From NCBI RefSeq assembly GCF_020283565.1, contig NC_060059.1:3417501-3481500 (forward strand): a DNA stretch of 64,000 bases, given 5' to 3'. Source of the DNA: Trifolium pratense. Lineage: Eukaryota; Streptophyta; Magnoliopsida; Fabales; Fabaceae. Of this stretch, positions 10,771 to 21,189 are shown one piece after another. Below the pieces are notes generated by a model, which was given only the letters and a program-made list of their open reading frames with translations, was not told the origin of the DNA and searched no databases. The first letter of the stretch is position 1. Every line of letters begins with the position of its first letter. The position numbers were made by a program, and so were the translations under genes.

Positions 10771-11161
10771 GGCTTTGTCTAACATGCACCACTTGATTAA
10801 GTGGTTCATGGTGCACAAGTTTTTGATATTTTTATAATAAATGCGAATTTTATAAAATTCACCGTTGAATGGAAAGTTTATATCGTTTATATTATCCATA
10901 ATTTTTTTTGAAAATAATTTGATATGTTATTGAGACCCATCAAAATTAACGGTATTAAATAAAAATTTATAACAGTTAATTTTGATGGATTTCAATAACA
11001 TATCAAATGATTTTCATTTTTTTAAAAAATTTATCGATGATCAATACGATATAAACTTTCAATCCAACAGTGGATTTTGTAAAATTCGTATTCGTTATAT
11101 TGTTTTCAGTGAGTTGTGCACGGTGCACAACTTGAGAGACTTGTGCACCATAGACTTTGCC
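10771..11161. mobile_element. MULE-type foldback MITE
   Basis: The element begins GGCTTTGTCT and ends ACTTTGCC. Its two halves of roughly 190 bp are inverted copies meeting near 10965 (for example TTTGATATGTTATTGA versus TCAATAACATATCAAA). An exact 9-bp target duplication TTCAAACAT flanks it (10762-10770 and 11162-11170), as expected for Mutator-like elements. No coding capacity. Confidence 0.88.
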
Positions 11162-11185
11162 TTCAAACATTAGTTAATTAGTTAA

Positions 11186-11280
11186 TTTTTGTTGATTTTT
11201 TGTTTTTGTTTACAATGAGTTGGAGATCGAACTCAGGACCTATAATGTATTATCCAAACCCTTCACCATTAGACCAAACC
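11186..11280 (-). mobile_element. tRNA-derived SINE fragment
   Basis: On the complement a Pol III A-box-like motif GGTCTAATGGTGAAGGG (about 11256-11275) is followed by a B box GAGTTCGATCTCC (about 11222-11237). An A-rich tail follows at 11186-11215. The order and spacing match tRNA-derived plant SINEs. Target duplications were not identified. Confidence 0.7.
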
Positions 11281-11436
11281 TAGATTGAAATATGTAACAA
11301 AAGTCCGAGTAAAAAAGCCTCCTCAGCATGGAACAATTACAATTAAGGGTGTTGAAGAAGTAACATCACTGCATACCTATTGAAAGCTAATTGTCTATAG
11401 ACATATTTTGTGTACATGTTCTTTGTTACATTCCCA

Positions 11437-11496
11437 TTTCCCACATCGTCTGGTGCAACAATTAGAGTAAGATAAGAAGGTTATAACGTTATAAAA
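11437..11496 (+). promoter_or_regulatory. USE and TATA of the second U5 locus
   Basis: TTTCCCACATCG at 11437-11448 is a one-base variant of the snRNA USE. TATAA at 11482 (33 bp away) and TTATAAAA at 11489 are candidate TATA boxes. It precedes the decayed U5 copy. Confidence 0.75.
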
Positions 11497-11526
11497 TGAA
11501 AGGACTTCACTTGTTTAAAATCATGG

Positions 11527-11634
11527 AGTCATGTAGCGAACTATTCTTTTGCCTTTTACTAAAGAATACCATGTGGTTGTCATTCAAAGTGGCATACGAT
11601 AATTTTTTAAAAAAGTTTTCTTAAATGAGAGCTA
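11527..11634 (+). pseudogene. U5 snRNA pseudogene
   Basis: The copy keeps AGCGAACTATTC, the loop TGCCTTTTACTAAAG and GAATACC. It has lost about 11 nt of the 5' strand of the long stem, so the stem cannot close. The Sm site is changed to AATTTTTTAA and the 3' hairpin is mismatched. A 3' box CACTATTAGTTAAA follows at 11637-11650. It is a tandem-like relative of the gene at 10595, about 930 bp away. Confidence 0.85.
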
Positions 11635-11650
11635 TGCACTATTAGTTAAA

Positions 11651-12184
11651 TTTTAATTTTATCTTATGTATATTTATGAAAAATTTATTTTTAGTGGTTT
11701 GTTTGATTAAGATATTTGATTTTTTAAGAAGTAATGTATGCCTTGCCAAATTTTATGTTTCAAATTAAAATTTACCAAAATTGCAATGAATTTATGATTA
11801 ATGCATGAAACTTTTTATTAACCAATTTAGAGTCTGTTTAGATTAGCTTATGTAAATAAATAAATTTTTATGTATTTTATAAGATTTTCAAGGTAGTTTA
11901 TGAAAAAACAGCTTATAAAAATACAAATTTTTTAGTGAAAACTTATGAATTAACATAAAAGTTTATTAATTTACATAAGCTATTTTCATAAGCTAAATTC
12001 AAATGGGCATTATTAATTTACATAAGCTTACAAATAGTGATTAGTGATCTCATTGGCTTGATATTTTTCACTACACATGGCATTGAAGATAATTGCTTCC
12101 ACAGAAAGAGAGGTGAAGACTCGCGGTGGCTGGTTTAAAAGTTCTATATATGACCCATGAAATCTATACTAAAATGATCTTTTT
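11651..12184. other. Intergenic, no gene seen
   Basis: AT-rich DNA. Around 11830-12030 there are short inverted segments (AAATTTTTATGTATTT, TTTACATAAGCTATTTTCATAAGC) that look like a decayed MITE without clear ends. Confidence 0.45.
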
Positions 12185-12406
12185 GATCTGCTTTGAATAA
12201 TGATATTTTAAATGATTCAAAATATATGAAAGGAAGAAGAGAAATATTAAACATATTTGTGAGTAGAATGAATTGTGAGAACAGGATATCTGTGGTGAAA
12301 GTGAAACACAATAAACAAAAGGATATATATTTATGTGCATATGTTTTGTGTATGAGTCCCACATCGACTGGTGCAACCAACAAAGTAAAGCTGGCAGCAT
12401 TTAAAA
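12185..12406 (+). promoter_or_regulatory. Orphan third U5-type promoter
   Basis: 12185-12300 is similar to the DNA upstream of the first U5 gene (9670-9770 plus 10454 onward). It leads into a perfect USE, GAGTCCCACATCGA at 12354-12367. An AT-rich TTTAAAA near 12399 sits at the right TATA distance, but no U5 body follows. It is a promoter remnant and also the empty site that defines the insertion at 9771-10453. Confidence 0.7.
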
Positions 12407-12695
12407 ACCAAAGATTTAACAAAATTTTTAGGTGCATGCTTGCTTGGTTAATATTTTTAATATTGATGGAAGAAGCGGAAGCCTAAAAATATTAGTTAGT
12501 ATATGTTGTGATTAATATATAATAGTAATTAATGTTTTACTTAATATCAATTTTACAAAATTTATTATTAGATTAAAAGTTTATATCATATGTCATATAG
12601 ATCATCTAAAAAAAAATATTGAAAATTATCTAATATGTTATTGAAATTATTTGGGCTACATGGACTTGGGCCAAAAGGGTCCAGTTTCATTTGGG

Positions 12696-14075
12696 AAAAT
12701 TGCTTTTTTCACCTCCATTGTTTCCTCCAAGGCCCCCCAAAGTGACCATTTCGACCCTTTAAATGTGTTTGGACTCTAGAATCCGAAATTTGTTTGTTAT
12801 GGACCATACAATCCGAAATCAGTTTAAACAAGCAATTGGCTGGTTATGCCTGCCTTGTACGTGATGTTTTGCCCAGAAAAACCTGGGTTTGGACTGTACA
12901 ATCCGAACGTCCTTATTTTTAATGTGTTGGGAGTATAGAATCCGAAACTTGTTTGATATGGACTATACAATCCGAAACCAATTTAAACAAGCCAGCCACT
13001 GGCTATGCCTAGCTTGTACATCGTTGATGGTTTGCCCAGGAAAACATGATTTTGGACTGTACAATCCGAAATACTTTGCTTTTTAAAATTTTGCATCATT
13101 ACGGATTCTACCAACCGGAAACGCTGATATTCGGTTCGTAGGATCCGGATAGAGTATATAGCCTATATGACAGAAGTTGCACTTTCATAACCACTTGGAC
13201 ACTCAATCGGGAGCTTTGGAGGTAGGGCGATTTTTTTGGCGTATCAGAGGCTTGAAAGCAACGTTTATTCACTCAAAGAAGGGCGCAATACTCAATCAGA
13301 GTCATACAAGAGGTAATAAGCGCTTTAAACCGTTAATTTTTTAAATTTTCATGGTTTTATGATCGCAGCCGCATTTGGCTCATACAATCCAAAACCATTT
13401 CGGATCCCACATGCCAAACTGGACAGCTTTTTAAAATTTTTAAATTTATTGTGATAGGTAGGGTTTGTGTTGGCCAAACCTCCGTTTGAAATGAAACCGA
13501 ACATCGACGACATTGCACAACCTAATGTAGTTGAACCCGCAAATATTTTGGTTAACACCGCCAATTATTTTTTTAAGTGTGAAAAGTATAAGGTGTGAAA
13601 AGTATCAGAGGCTTGAAAGCAACGTTTATTCACTCAAAGAGGGTCGCAATACTCAATCGAGGTCATACAAGAGGTAATATGCGCTTTAAACCGTTAATTT
13701 TTTCAATTTTCATGGTTTTATGATTGCAGTCGCCTTTGGATCACACAATCCGAAACTATTTCGGATCCTACATGCCAAACTGGGTAGTTTTTTTAAAATT
13801 TTGTAAATTGTTCATTTTGTAATTTTCTGCATAAAACATGATTTCGGACTGTACAATAATCCAAACCTGTTAATTTGTTTGTCCATTTCGGTTCGCAGGA
13901 TCCAAACCCGTAATTTGCTTGTCCATTTCGGACTGCACAATCCAAACCTGTAATTTGCTTGTCCTAATGTATTTCGGATTCTAGAATTCATATCATCCTG
14001 AACCCCCCAAATTCAAGGTTATTTTGGGATTTTTGGGGGGTTTAAGAGGAACACGGGGGGCTAAAAAAACAATAT
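12696..14075. mobile_element. MULE-type element (GAAAATTGC-end family)
   Basis: The element starts AAAATTGCTTTTTTCACC and ends GGGCTAAAAAAACAATATT, imperfect inverted repeats that continue through CCCCCCAAA-type blocks. An exact 9-bp duplication TCATTTGGG flanks it (12687-12695 and 14076-14084). The interior repeats a TACAATCCGAA-type motif many times. It carries a direct duplication of about 195 bp (13241-13440 and 13602-13795, period 361), each copy holding a GT-donor-like and AG-acceptor-like pair. Relatives occur at 38471-39543, 42041-43113 and 55694-56125. Confidence 0.82.
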
Positions 14076-14085
14076 TCATTTGGGC

Positions 14086-15160
14086 TATGTTTTTAGATCC
14101 GATCCGCCCAAATCCATCGGCTAATGGGCCGGTCCATTAGCCCGACACATTTTTGACAGCTCTACCTAGAACAACTTAAATTGAGATGGGAAGTATGAAC
14201 AGAAGAGAACAACAACTCAAATATGTTTAATGTTTTATTTTAAAATAATTGGGATGTAAGTAGAATAATAGAAAATATACTGGTTATATTCGTCATAGAT
14301 AAATTTTAATTACTCAAACATGTCATTACTTTAAATAAAATATAAATTGAAGAACACCTAAACCATCAGGTTGCCAGCAATTAATCATATCCAATATTTA
14401 TTTTTATTAATAACTTTGATGGTTAAAAAGGCCTTTCCCATTCTGGGAGACTTAGGAGCCTTTCCCATGCTAGCTTCTGTCTTATGTTTAAGGATCTTAC
14501 ATGTAGAGTGAGATGAAGAGTATTCATTATCTTCACGTTCTACACTATTAAATGATTCTTTCTGTTAAAGACTCTAATAACAACTTGAGCCAAAGTGAAG
14601 TCTATTTGAATACAAGCACTTGGCAGCATTTGTGTCTATATTGAAATTCATGAAATCAATTCATAATATATGAAGGTTCAATTTTCTTCCCTTCATGGAA
14701 TCATATGATTCCTTAAAAGAAACAAGATACTAGTATGTACAACGTAGTTAAGTTTTTCGAAATTATTTCAAAAAGTAAGCAAATAAATATAAGTAAATGT
14801 GAGGATTATTTTGAGAGATGAAATGTGAGAATTATTTTTCCAAATAAAACACATGCTATATGGAATCAAAGTTAAAGCTAGAAGGTGATGATGATAAATA
14901 AATCTCACAAGGAGGCTTTGGAGAACCAGAAAAGAAGACACACTGGACAAGGCCTCCTTGTTATGCTATAATTGTTTTTTTCAATACTCTCCTCTAACAA
15001 TAAATATTATCAATAGTATTTTTAACCTACAATTTTTTTATAAAGTGGTAGAGGCAATGCGTTTATTTATAATTGAATCATTAATCATTAAAAGGAATCT
15101 AAATTTAAATTTTAACCTTATTTTACTTATTCTTGGTCAAATTTTAAATTACTAAAATCC
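14086..15160. other. Intergenic with a hAT-like terminus remnant
   Basis: 14090-14165 is more GC-rich and contains GGGCCGGTCCATTAGCCCG and GACAGCTCTACC, resembling sub-terminal sequence of plant hAT elements, but a partner end is not found. The rest is AT-rich with no gene supported. Confidence 0.4.
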
Positions 15161-15412
15161 ATTTCCTTCTGAATCCATAAATCCTGGTCCAAAATAAATA
15201 GGTTCTCCCAATCCAAAATTTGCATCCTTTTACGAAAAATTCATCCAACTTACAACAAAAAGATTTGGATTCCCCTTATATTGTCCCTTACACACATTCT
15301 TTGCAGGATAGTGAAAATTATACCTCAACAAATCCATGTTCTTTTCGCTATCTATGTAACTAAGTGCGGACGTTACATATTCCCCTGTCACCCTTTCAAC
15401 TGCTTTTCTTGT
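15161..15412 (-). pseudogene. BAHD acyltransferase C-terminal fragment
   Basis: The complement matches the 3' part of the BAHD gene at 21190-22596 (region 21325-21570). Shared protein blocks are KAVERVTGEY, MDLLRYNFHYPAK and GNPNLFVVSWMNFS. It breaks off inside the KKAVERV codons at about 15410 and shortly after the FGLG motif region. A few substitutions and a 3-bp loss separate it from the parent. There is no start codon or catalytic half. Confidence 0.88.
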
Positions 15413-15499
15413 CCACATCTCTAAAAAACAGAGAGAAAAACAGATTACTAAGGGATAAAGTATTTAACAGAATTCTTGTAACCAAAAAAAAAAGAAAAG

Positions 15500-15590
15500 T
15501 ATTCAACAGAATTCTTAAGTTTCTCGAATCTTTAGTAAAAAAAAAAGGTTTCTTGAGTTTTGAAAGGCCGTTTGATCCTTTACGCTATGT
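15500..15590 (+). repeat. Dispersed ~85-bp repeat shared with 27640-27722
   Basis: Both sites contain ATTCTTAAGTTT, TTTCTTGAGT and GAAAGGCCGTTTG with CCTTTA after it. In the second location this repeat is cut by the left end of the TOP6A palindrome. The nature of the parent element is unknown. Confidence 0.7.
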
Positions 15591-15849
15591 AAAGGAAGTT
15601 GAACATACATGGTTTGTTACTTTGTTTATCGATACCCTTGTTTTTATTATAGAAAAGTTGAATTGTAAATATTAATTCTAGTGAGCTTTGTATTGGACCG
15701 ATCATCTATTACTATTCTACTATTAATATTGTTTAACTTCTTATTATATCACTCAATTATCATCCAACATTCACAATAAAAAAAAGCAGGCTAAAGTTAG
15801 TCTCTCTATTTATATGTGATATTTCTTCACAAAAAACTTACTAAGAAAA

Positions 15850-16487
15850 ATGACTTCAAGTGGGAGTGCTTCAACCCATGAAATATATGCTGCTCCTACA
15901 TGCAATTGTGACAAAAGGTGTGTTATATACATATCAGGGACAACTAACAACCCTAATAGACGTTTCTTTGGGTGTCCATATCTTAATGAGGTAAATCAGC
16001 AACTATATTTTAAAAACCCTAGTTTTATTTCATATTTTGAACTCATTTTCATTTAATATTTTAAGTTGATTTTTTTTACGGTAATATTTTAATTTGATTA
16101 TTAAACAATGTATGTATTATTAATTTTTTGCCGATGATGTTGTAGAAAAACATGCCACATTGTAACTACTTCATGTGGGAAGATGAATTCATTGTGTTGC
16201 AAGCTAGAATGGTTCAGCTACAAGAAACTGCGATTATTAATCATTATGAAAGAGAAATGGAAGTCATGAAAATTCAGATGGATAGGGTTGCGGAAGCTAA
16301 AATCAATCAATTGGAGATGAATATAATAGAGAGGAATATTGAAGTCGTGAGATTTCAAATGAATGAATCACAAGTGACGATAAGCAATCGAAAACCATGT
16401 TGTACTTGTACAGTGTCAGGGCTTTTGATTGTGGCTTTTGTCATATCATTTTGGACTTGGTGGAAGTACAAATTACATTCTAAGTAA
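15850..16487 (+). CDS. zf-GRF domain protein with coiled coil and C-terminal membrane helix
   Basis: Two exons: 15850-15990, ending at a GAG|GTAAAT donor, and 16146-16487 after TTGTAG, giving about 160 residues. The N-terminus has the plant GRF zinc-finger pattern: CNCDKRC, then NPNRRFFGCPYLNE, then across the splice site CNYFMWEDE. The middle (about 65-125) is a charged amphipathic helix likely to form a coiled coil. The C-terminus holds a hydrophobic helix, GLLIVAFVISFWTWW, with a basic tail, so a tail-anchored protein is predicted. GRF fingers bind nucleic acid in other proteins; the role of these short plant forms is not known to me. The splice joint restores the finger, which supports the model. 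Confidence 0.75.
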
Positions 16488-16717
16488 TAATGTATTAAGA
16501 TTAGAGCTGTTTTACCCTGGGCCAAAAGTAAAAAAATTGTTGTCTATAGGCAACGCCCGTATACTCAATGTATGACAGTTTTCATGCTTTTAGCTACACT
16601 TATGAGGCGTTGCCAAAAGTGAAAAATATTGTAGATCACTTTTCTCTTCGCTTGTAGTTTTGTTTTTTCCTTTTTTGTAACGGTTTGAGTCCATTTGTGT
16701 TGATGGCTTGAGATTAA

Positions 16718-17394
16718 GGATCCGTTTAGCATGAGCCAATTCATGTATTGGTGCATGTTGGACAAATGATGAGAAACGTTAGATTAAGTAGACTCATGGA
16801 TCTTATGATGCGTTATCTATATCAAAATATTTTTCTCTCTCTCGTATCTATTCTCTCTCATCTCATCTCTTTCCAATAACATCAATAATTCACTTGCAGT
16901 ATGACCATAGAAATTCAAACATCATTCAACTTAAACCAACATAAGGATTAAGGAATCACAAAAAAAATATTTTTTTAGTAATTTGTTAATAAGTTGCTGT
17001 GTTAAGAGATTCTTCCTTAATGTGAAATACTAATGGTTAAGTTATTTTTTTTGAAAATAAAATCCTTCTAGTAATGAGTTTTTTGTTGTTGACAGAATTC
17101 TAGTATTGAATGTTAATTGATGAGAGAAATTCTTTGAGTTTAAAAGCTTGTTTGATTTCCAGTGAAACAATTTTTTCTTTTCTTTTTTTCTGAATCGGCA
17201 ATGTTATAGATAGTTGATATTCATAGGATTTGTGTTGTTGATGATGAAGATGAGAGAGCATAAATATGAGAGAGAAATGGAAGAGGAGAGAGTATAAAAT
17301 CTGTAAATCCTACTAAATCTATGGTTAAAAATTGATGAGTCCAAAATGGACCAATAGATGTATTGGTCCAACTTATACGGATCCTGAGATTAAA
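16718..17394. mobile_element. MULE-type non-autonomous element
   Basis: The ends are AGGATCCGTTTAGC and, inverted, AGGATCCGTATAAG, continuing with CCAAT..CAT..TATTGGT on both sides. An exact 9-bp duplication TGAGATTAA flanks it (16709-16717, 17395-17403). No transposase is seen. Confidence 0.85.
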
Positions 17395-17773
17395 CATATC
17401 TAGCCCTACATGGAAGTGTTGATGGCTTGTTAGGTGGGATTGCATGCGGTGTTATGTGGGAGTATCAGGGCGGATATCTAGACAAGTTAATCCTAATAGC
17501 TATTTTTATCATTTTAATAGTGTTTGTTAAAGATTTTTGTAGAAAATCATTTTTAACCCCAAAATGAAAAGTTAATCCTAATAGCTTTTCTAAAATTAAT
17601 TTATGTTTTAAAAAAAACTAAGGAATCTAAATGTATGAGCTTCACATTTAAAAAATAAATAAATTTATGATAATAAACAAACAGAAATTAGCTTTAGGGT
17701 TTTTTTTTCTAAAATCTCTAAAAAAGAGTCTCTAAATTTTTTCAAAAGAAAATCATTTTTTTAAAACTGATCC

Positions 17774-20474
17774 ATGCTTATGGAAAACTTGTTGAGATCC
17801 AAGGAGTATTGGAGTCTCATAGAAGATGGAGTAATTATGGCTTCTGCAGGAGCAACACAAGATCAAATTCAAGCTGCGAATGAAAGCAAATTGAAAGATT
17901 TGAAGGTCAAAAATTACTTGTTTCAAGCAATTGATAGATCAATTCTTGAAACCATTCTTACGCGAGGCTCAGCCAAGGAGATATGAGACTCTATGCATCA
18001 AAAGTATCAGGGTTCAACCAAAGTTAAGAGAGCACAATTACAGGAACTGAGAAAAGAATTTGAAATATTGAACATGAAGATTGGTGAATCCATTGAAGAT
18101 TACTTCTCAAGAACACTGGCAATTGTGAACAAGATGACTAGTCATGGTGAAAATATTACTCAGAGCACAATAGTTGAAAAGATCTTGCATTCTTTAACAT
18201 CAAGATTCAATTATGTGGTTTGCTCTATTGAGGAGTCAAATGATACGACAACAATGACAGTTGATCAATTGCAGAGCAGCTTACTTGTTCAAGAACAAAG
18301 AATGAAGATCAAAAGGATGAACAAGAACAAATTCTCAAAGTCTCTAATGGTGGAAGAGGATATGGTGGTAGAGGAGAGAATTCATATGGAAGAGGTCGTG
18401 GTAGAAGCATGGGACGTGGTGGAAGAGGTACAAAATTCAATAAAGACTCTGTTGAATGCTTTAAGTGTCACAAGCTAGGTCACTTTCAAGCTAATTGTCC
18501 TAGCTGGGAAGAAGACAATGCAAATTATGCTCAATTTGATGAAGAAGAAATTTTGTCTATGGCTCAAGAAACAAAATCCAAAGATCCTCAAGAGTCTGAT
18601 ACAAAAAATGAATTATGGTTTTTGGATTCAGGTTGCAGCAATCATGTGGTTGGAAATAAGAATTGGCTATTTGAATATGATGACACCTTCAAAGATTCAG
18701 TAAAATTGGATGATGACTCAAAGATGGTAGTTGAAGGAAAAGGTAACTTGAAATTACACATTGAAGGTTTTACTCAAGTTCTTACAAATGTATTATTTAC
18801 CTGGTTTAAAGAACAATCTATTAAGTATGAGCCAATTACAACAGAAAAATCTAATTGTCATCTTCAAAAATAACACCTGCAAAGTCTTTCATGAAGAGAA
18901 AGACTTGATTATGGCCACACATATGACCTTGAATAGGATGTTTGTGATTAAAGCACCAGTTATAGTCCCTCGCTGCATGAAAATTTCAAAAGAAAATGAT
19001 GCTACTCTATGGCACCAGAGATATGGCCACCTAAGTTTCAAAGGAATGAATGTGTTACCTCAAAAGGAAATGGTCACTAGCTTACCAAAATTGAAGGAAC
19101 CTAATGAAAGATGCTCAAACTGTATGAAAGGCAAACAACAGAAGCAAACTGTACCAAAGAAAAGCTCATGGAGAGCTAGTATTAAATTGGAACTAGTTCA
19201 CTCATATATATGTGGACCAATCAACCCTGAACAAATGGAAAGAAGAGATATTTCATCACCTTCACTGATGACTTGAGCAGAAAAACATGGATCTACTTCA
19301 TGAATGAAAAATCAGAGGCACTAGCTATGTTCAAGAAATTTAAGGCAATGGTTGAGAATGAATCAAAGCAGATGATTCAATGTCCGAGAACAAATACAGG
19401 AGGTGAATATACTTCAACTGCTTTCAATGAATTTTGTGACCTTCATGGAATAAAAAGACAACTCACAGCTGCTTACACTCTTCATCAAAATGGAGTATCT
19501 GAAAGGAAAAATAGAACCATGATGAATATGGTTAGATGCATGATCAATGAGAAAAATGTTCCAAAGACATTTTGGCCTAAAGCAGTAAATTGGTCTGTGC
19601 TTATACTAAACAGATGCCCTATTTTTGCAGTAAAAGATGTAACATCAGAAGAAGCCTGAAGTGGAATCAATCCATCAATAACTCATTTCAAAAATTTTGG
19701 TTGTATTGCTTATGTACATGTACCAGACAATTTGAGAAAAAAGCTAGACGACAAGAGCACAACATGCATTCACTTAGGCATAAGTGAAGAATCAAAGGCA
19801 TATAAACTTTATGATGCTCATTAAATTATTAAAGATGCTAAAAAATCCAATATAAACAATCACAGTGAAAATGCAAATGAAGTAGAAGAACATGCTAGTA
19901 ATGCTCATACTGAAGATATGGATCTAGTTGTACCTGATTCAGAAGAAGAAAATGTCATTGATAAAAATGGATTAGGGAAGAGAGTATCTAAGAAATCTGG
20001 CTATCTCAATGACTATGAAACTGGAGGCTATGAAACTGGTGAAAGACAGTCAAGCTTTCTTTAGTCTAAGTGAAGATCCTATAACATACAGTGAAGCAGC
20101 TATAAGCATGAGGTATGGAAACAAGCTATGGACACTGAAATTGCAGAAATTGAAAGCAATGACACTTGGGAACTGACAAGTTTACCTCTTGGAGAAAAGA
20201 AAATTAGAGTCAAATGGATATACAGGACAAAATATAATGAGCAAGGAAAAATTGAAAAACACAAAGCAAGATTGGTAGCTAAAGGCTACTCTCAGCAACA
20301 TGGTATTGATTACAATGAAGTAATTGCTTCTGTGGCCAGATGAGATACTATAAGGACTATACTAGCTATAGCAGCTAAAAACTGGTATGTGTTTCAACTT
20401 GATGTGAAAAGTGTCTTTCTACATGTTGAACTAGATGAGGAAGTATATGTGGAGCAACCATTAGGCTGTCAGAG
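17774..20474 (+). mobile_element. Degenerate Ty1/copia retrotransposon, LTRs not found
   Basis: In order on the plus strand, in several broken frames: a UBN2-type gag (17774-18400), a zinc knuckle CFKCHKLGHFQANC (about 18455), protease WFLDSGCSNHVV (about 18619), a GAG-pre-integrase LWHQRYGHLS with CSNCMKGKQ (about 19008-19130), integrase core pieces (19273-19659, TGGEYTS and HQNGVSERKNRT), then the start of reverse transcriptase (KWIYRTKYNEQGKIEKHKAR at about 20212; [17 protein letters not shown]). It is cut near 20474 before the RT active site. The gag-pol order integrase before RT defines copia. Stops and frameshifts make it inactive. Confidence 0.9.
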
Positions 20475-21189
20475 GCATAAGAAAGATGTGAAGTGAGTTG
20501 GACACCACACTTTTAACCCAAAACCTTAAGGTGTTAGATATATGGGTCCTCTCACTTATAAAGTGTTCAACCTCCACTTTTCTAAGCAATGTGAGACTTG
20601 ACCACTCACACTTGCCACAATATTTTTGGTAACATTTATGTCATTTATCTATCAAAATATGCGCATGTTAGTCCTTTTTATAATTTTTTAAATAAAAAAA
20701 ATGCTAAAATATACTTTTATTAATAATTTTAATTTTAAAATATTTTCTTTTTTAAAATTTTTAAAATATTTTCTAATTAATTAAAAATAAAGAAATTCAT
20801 GAACTTCATCTCATGTTCATCTTATCCTACTCGAATGGTCAACATTTACTAAATTAATAATTATACACAAAAAATACACCGTTCACAAAAATAACACAGC
20901 TTCACAACTGATTTGAATAACCGTAGTTCCTAATTTTCTAATCAAATCTTCATTTCCTGACACAGTTTTCAAATCAAAATTTAATTTAAAAATTAATTAT
21001 ATACTAATAATATATAAACACGAAATTCAAAACAATTACACAACTTTGTTTGCCAACCGAATCACTGCATTGGACTAACAAAATTTGGTTCAACCAAATC
21101 TTTTTATGACTTTATCCATGATTTGAAAAATAAACTCTAGTATACAAATACCGAACATTGCATGTGCATGCAAGAAAAATCGACCATGC
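20475..21189. other. Intergenic, repeat-like edge
   Basis: 20490-20630 contains GTGTCCAACTC / GGTTTTGGGTTAAAAGTG on the complement and AACACTTTATAAGTGAGAG, a dispersed sequence I associate with LTR or TRIM ends in plants, though I could not bound it. The remaining DNA up to the BAHD stop is AT-rich and probably includes its 3' UTR. Confidence 0.4.

Noticed and set aside
12193..12486. 97-residue ORFs on both strands around the orphan U5 promoter
   Set aside because: The region aligns with the non-coding upstream flank of the U5 gene.
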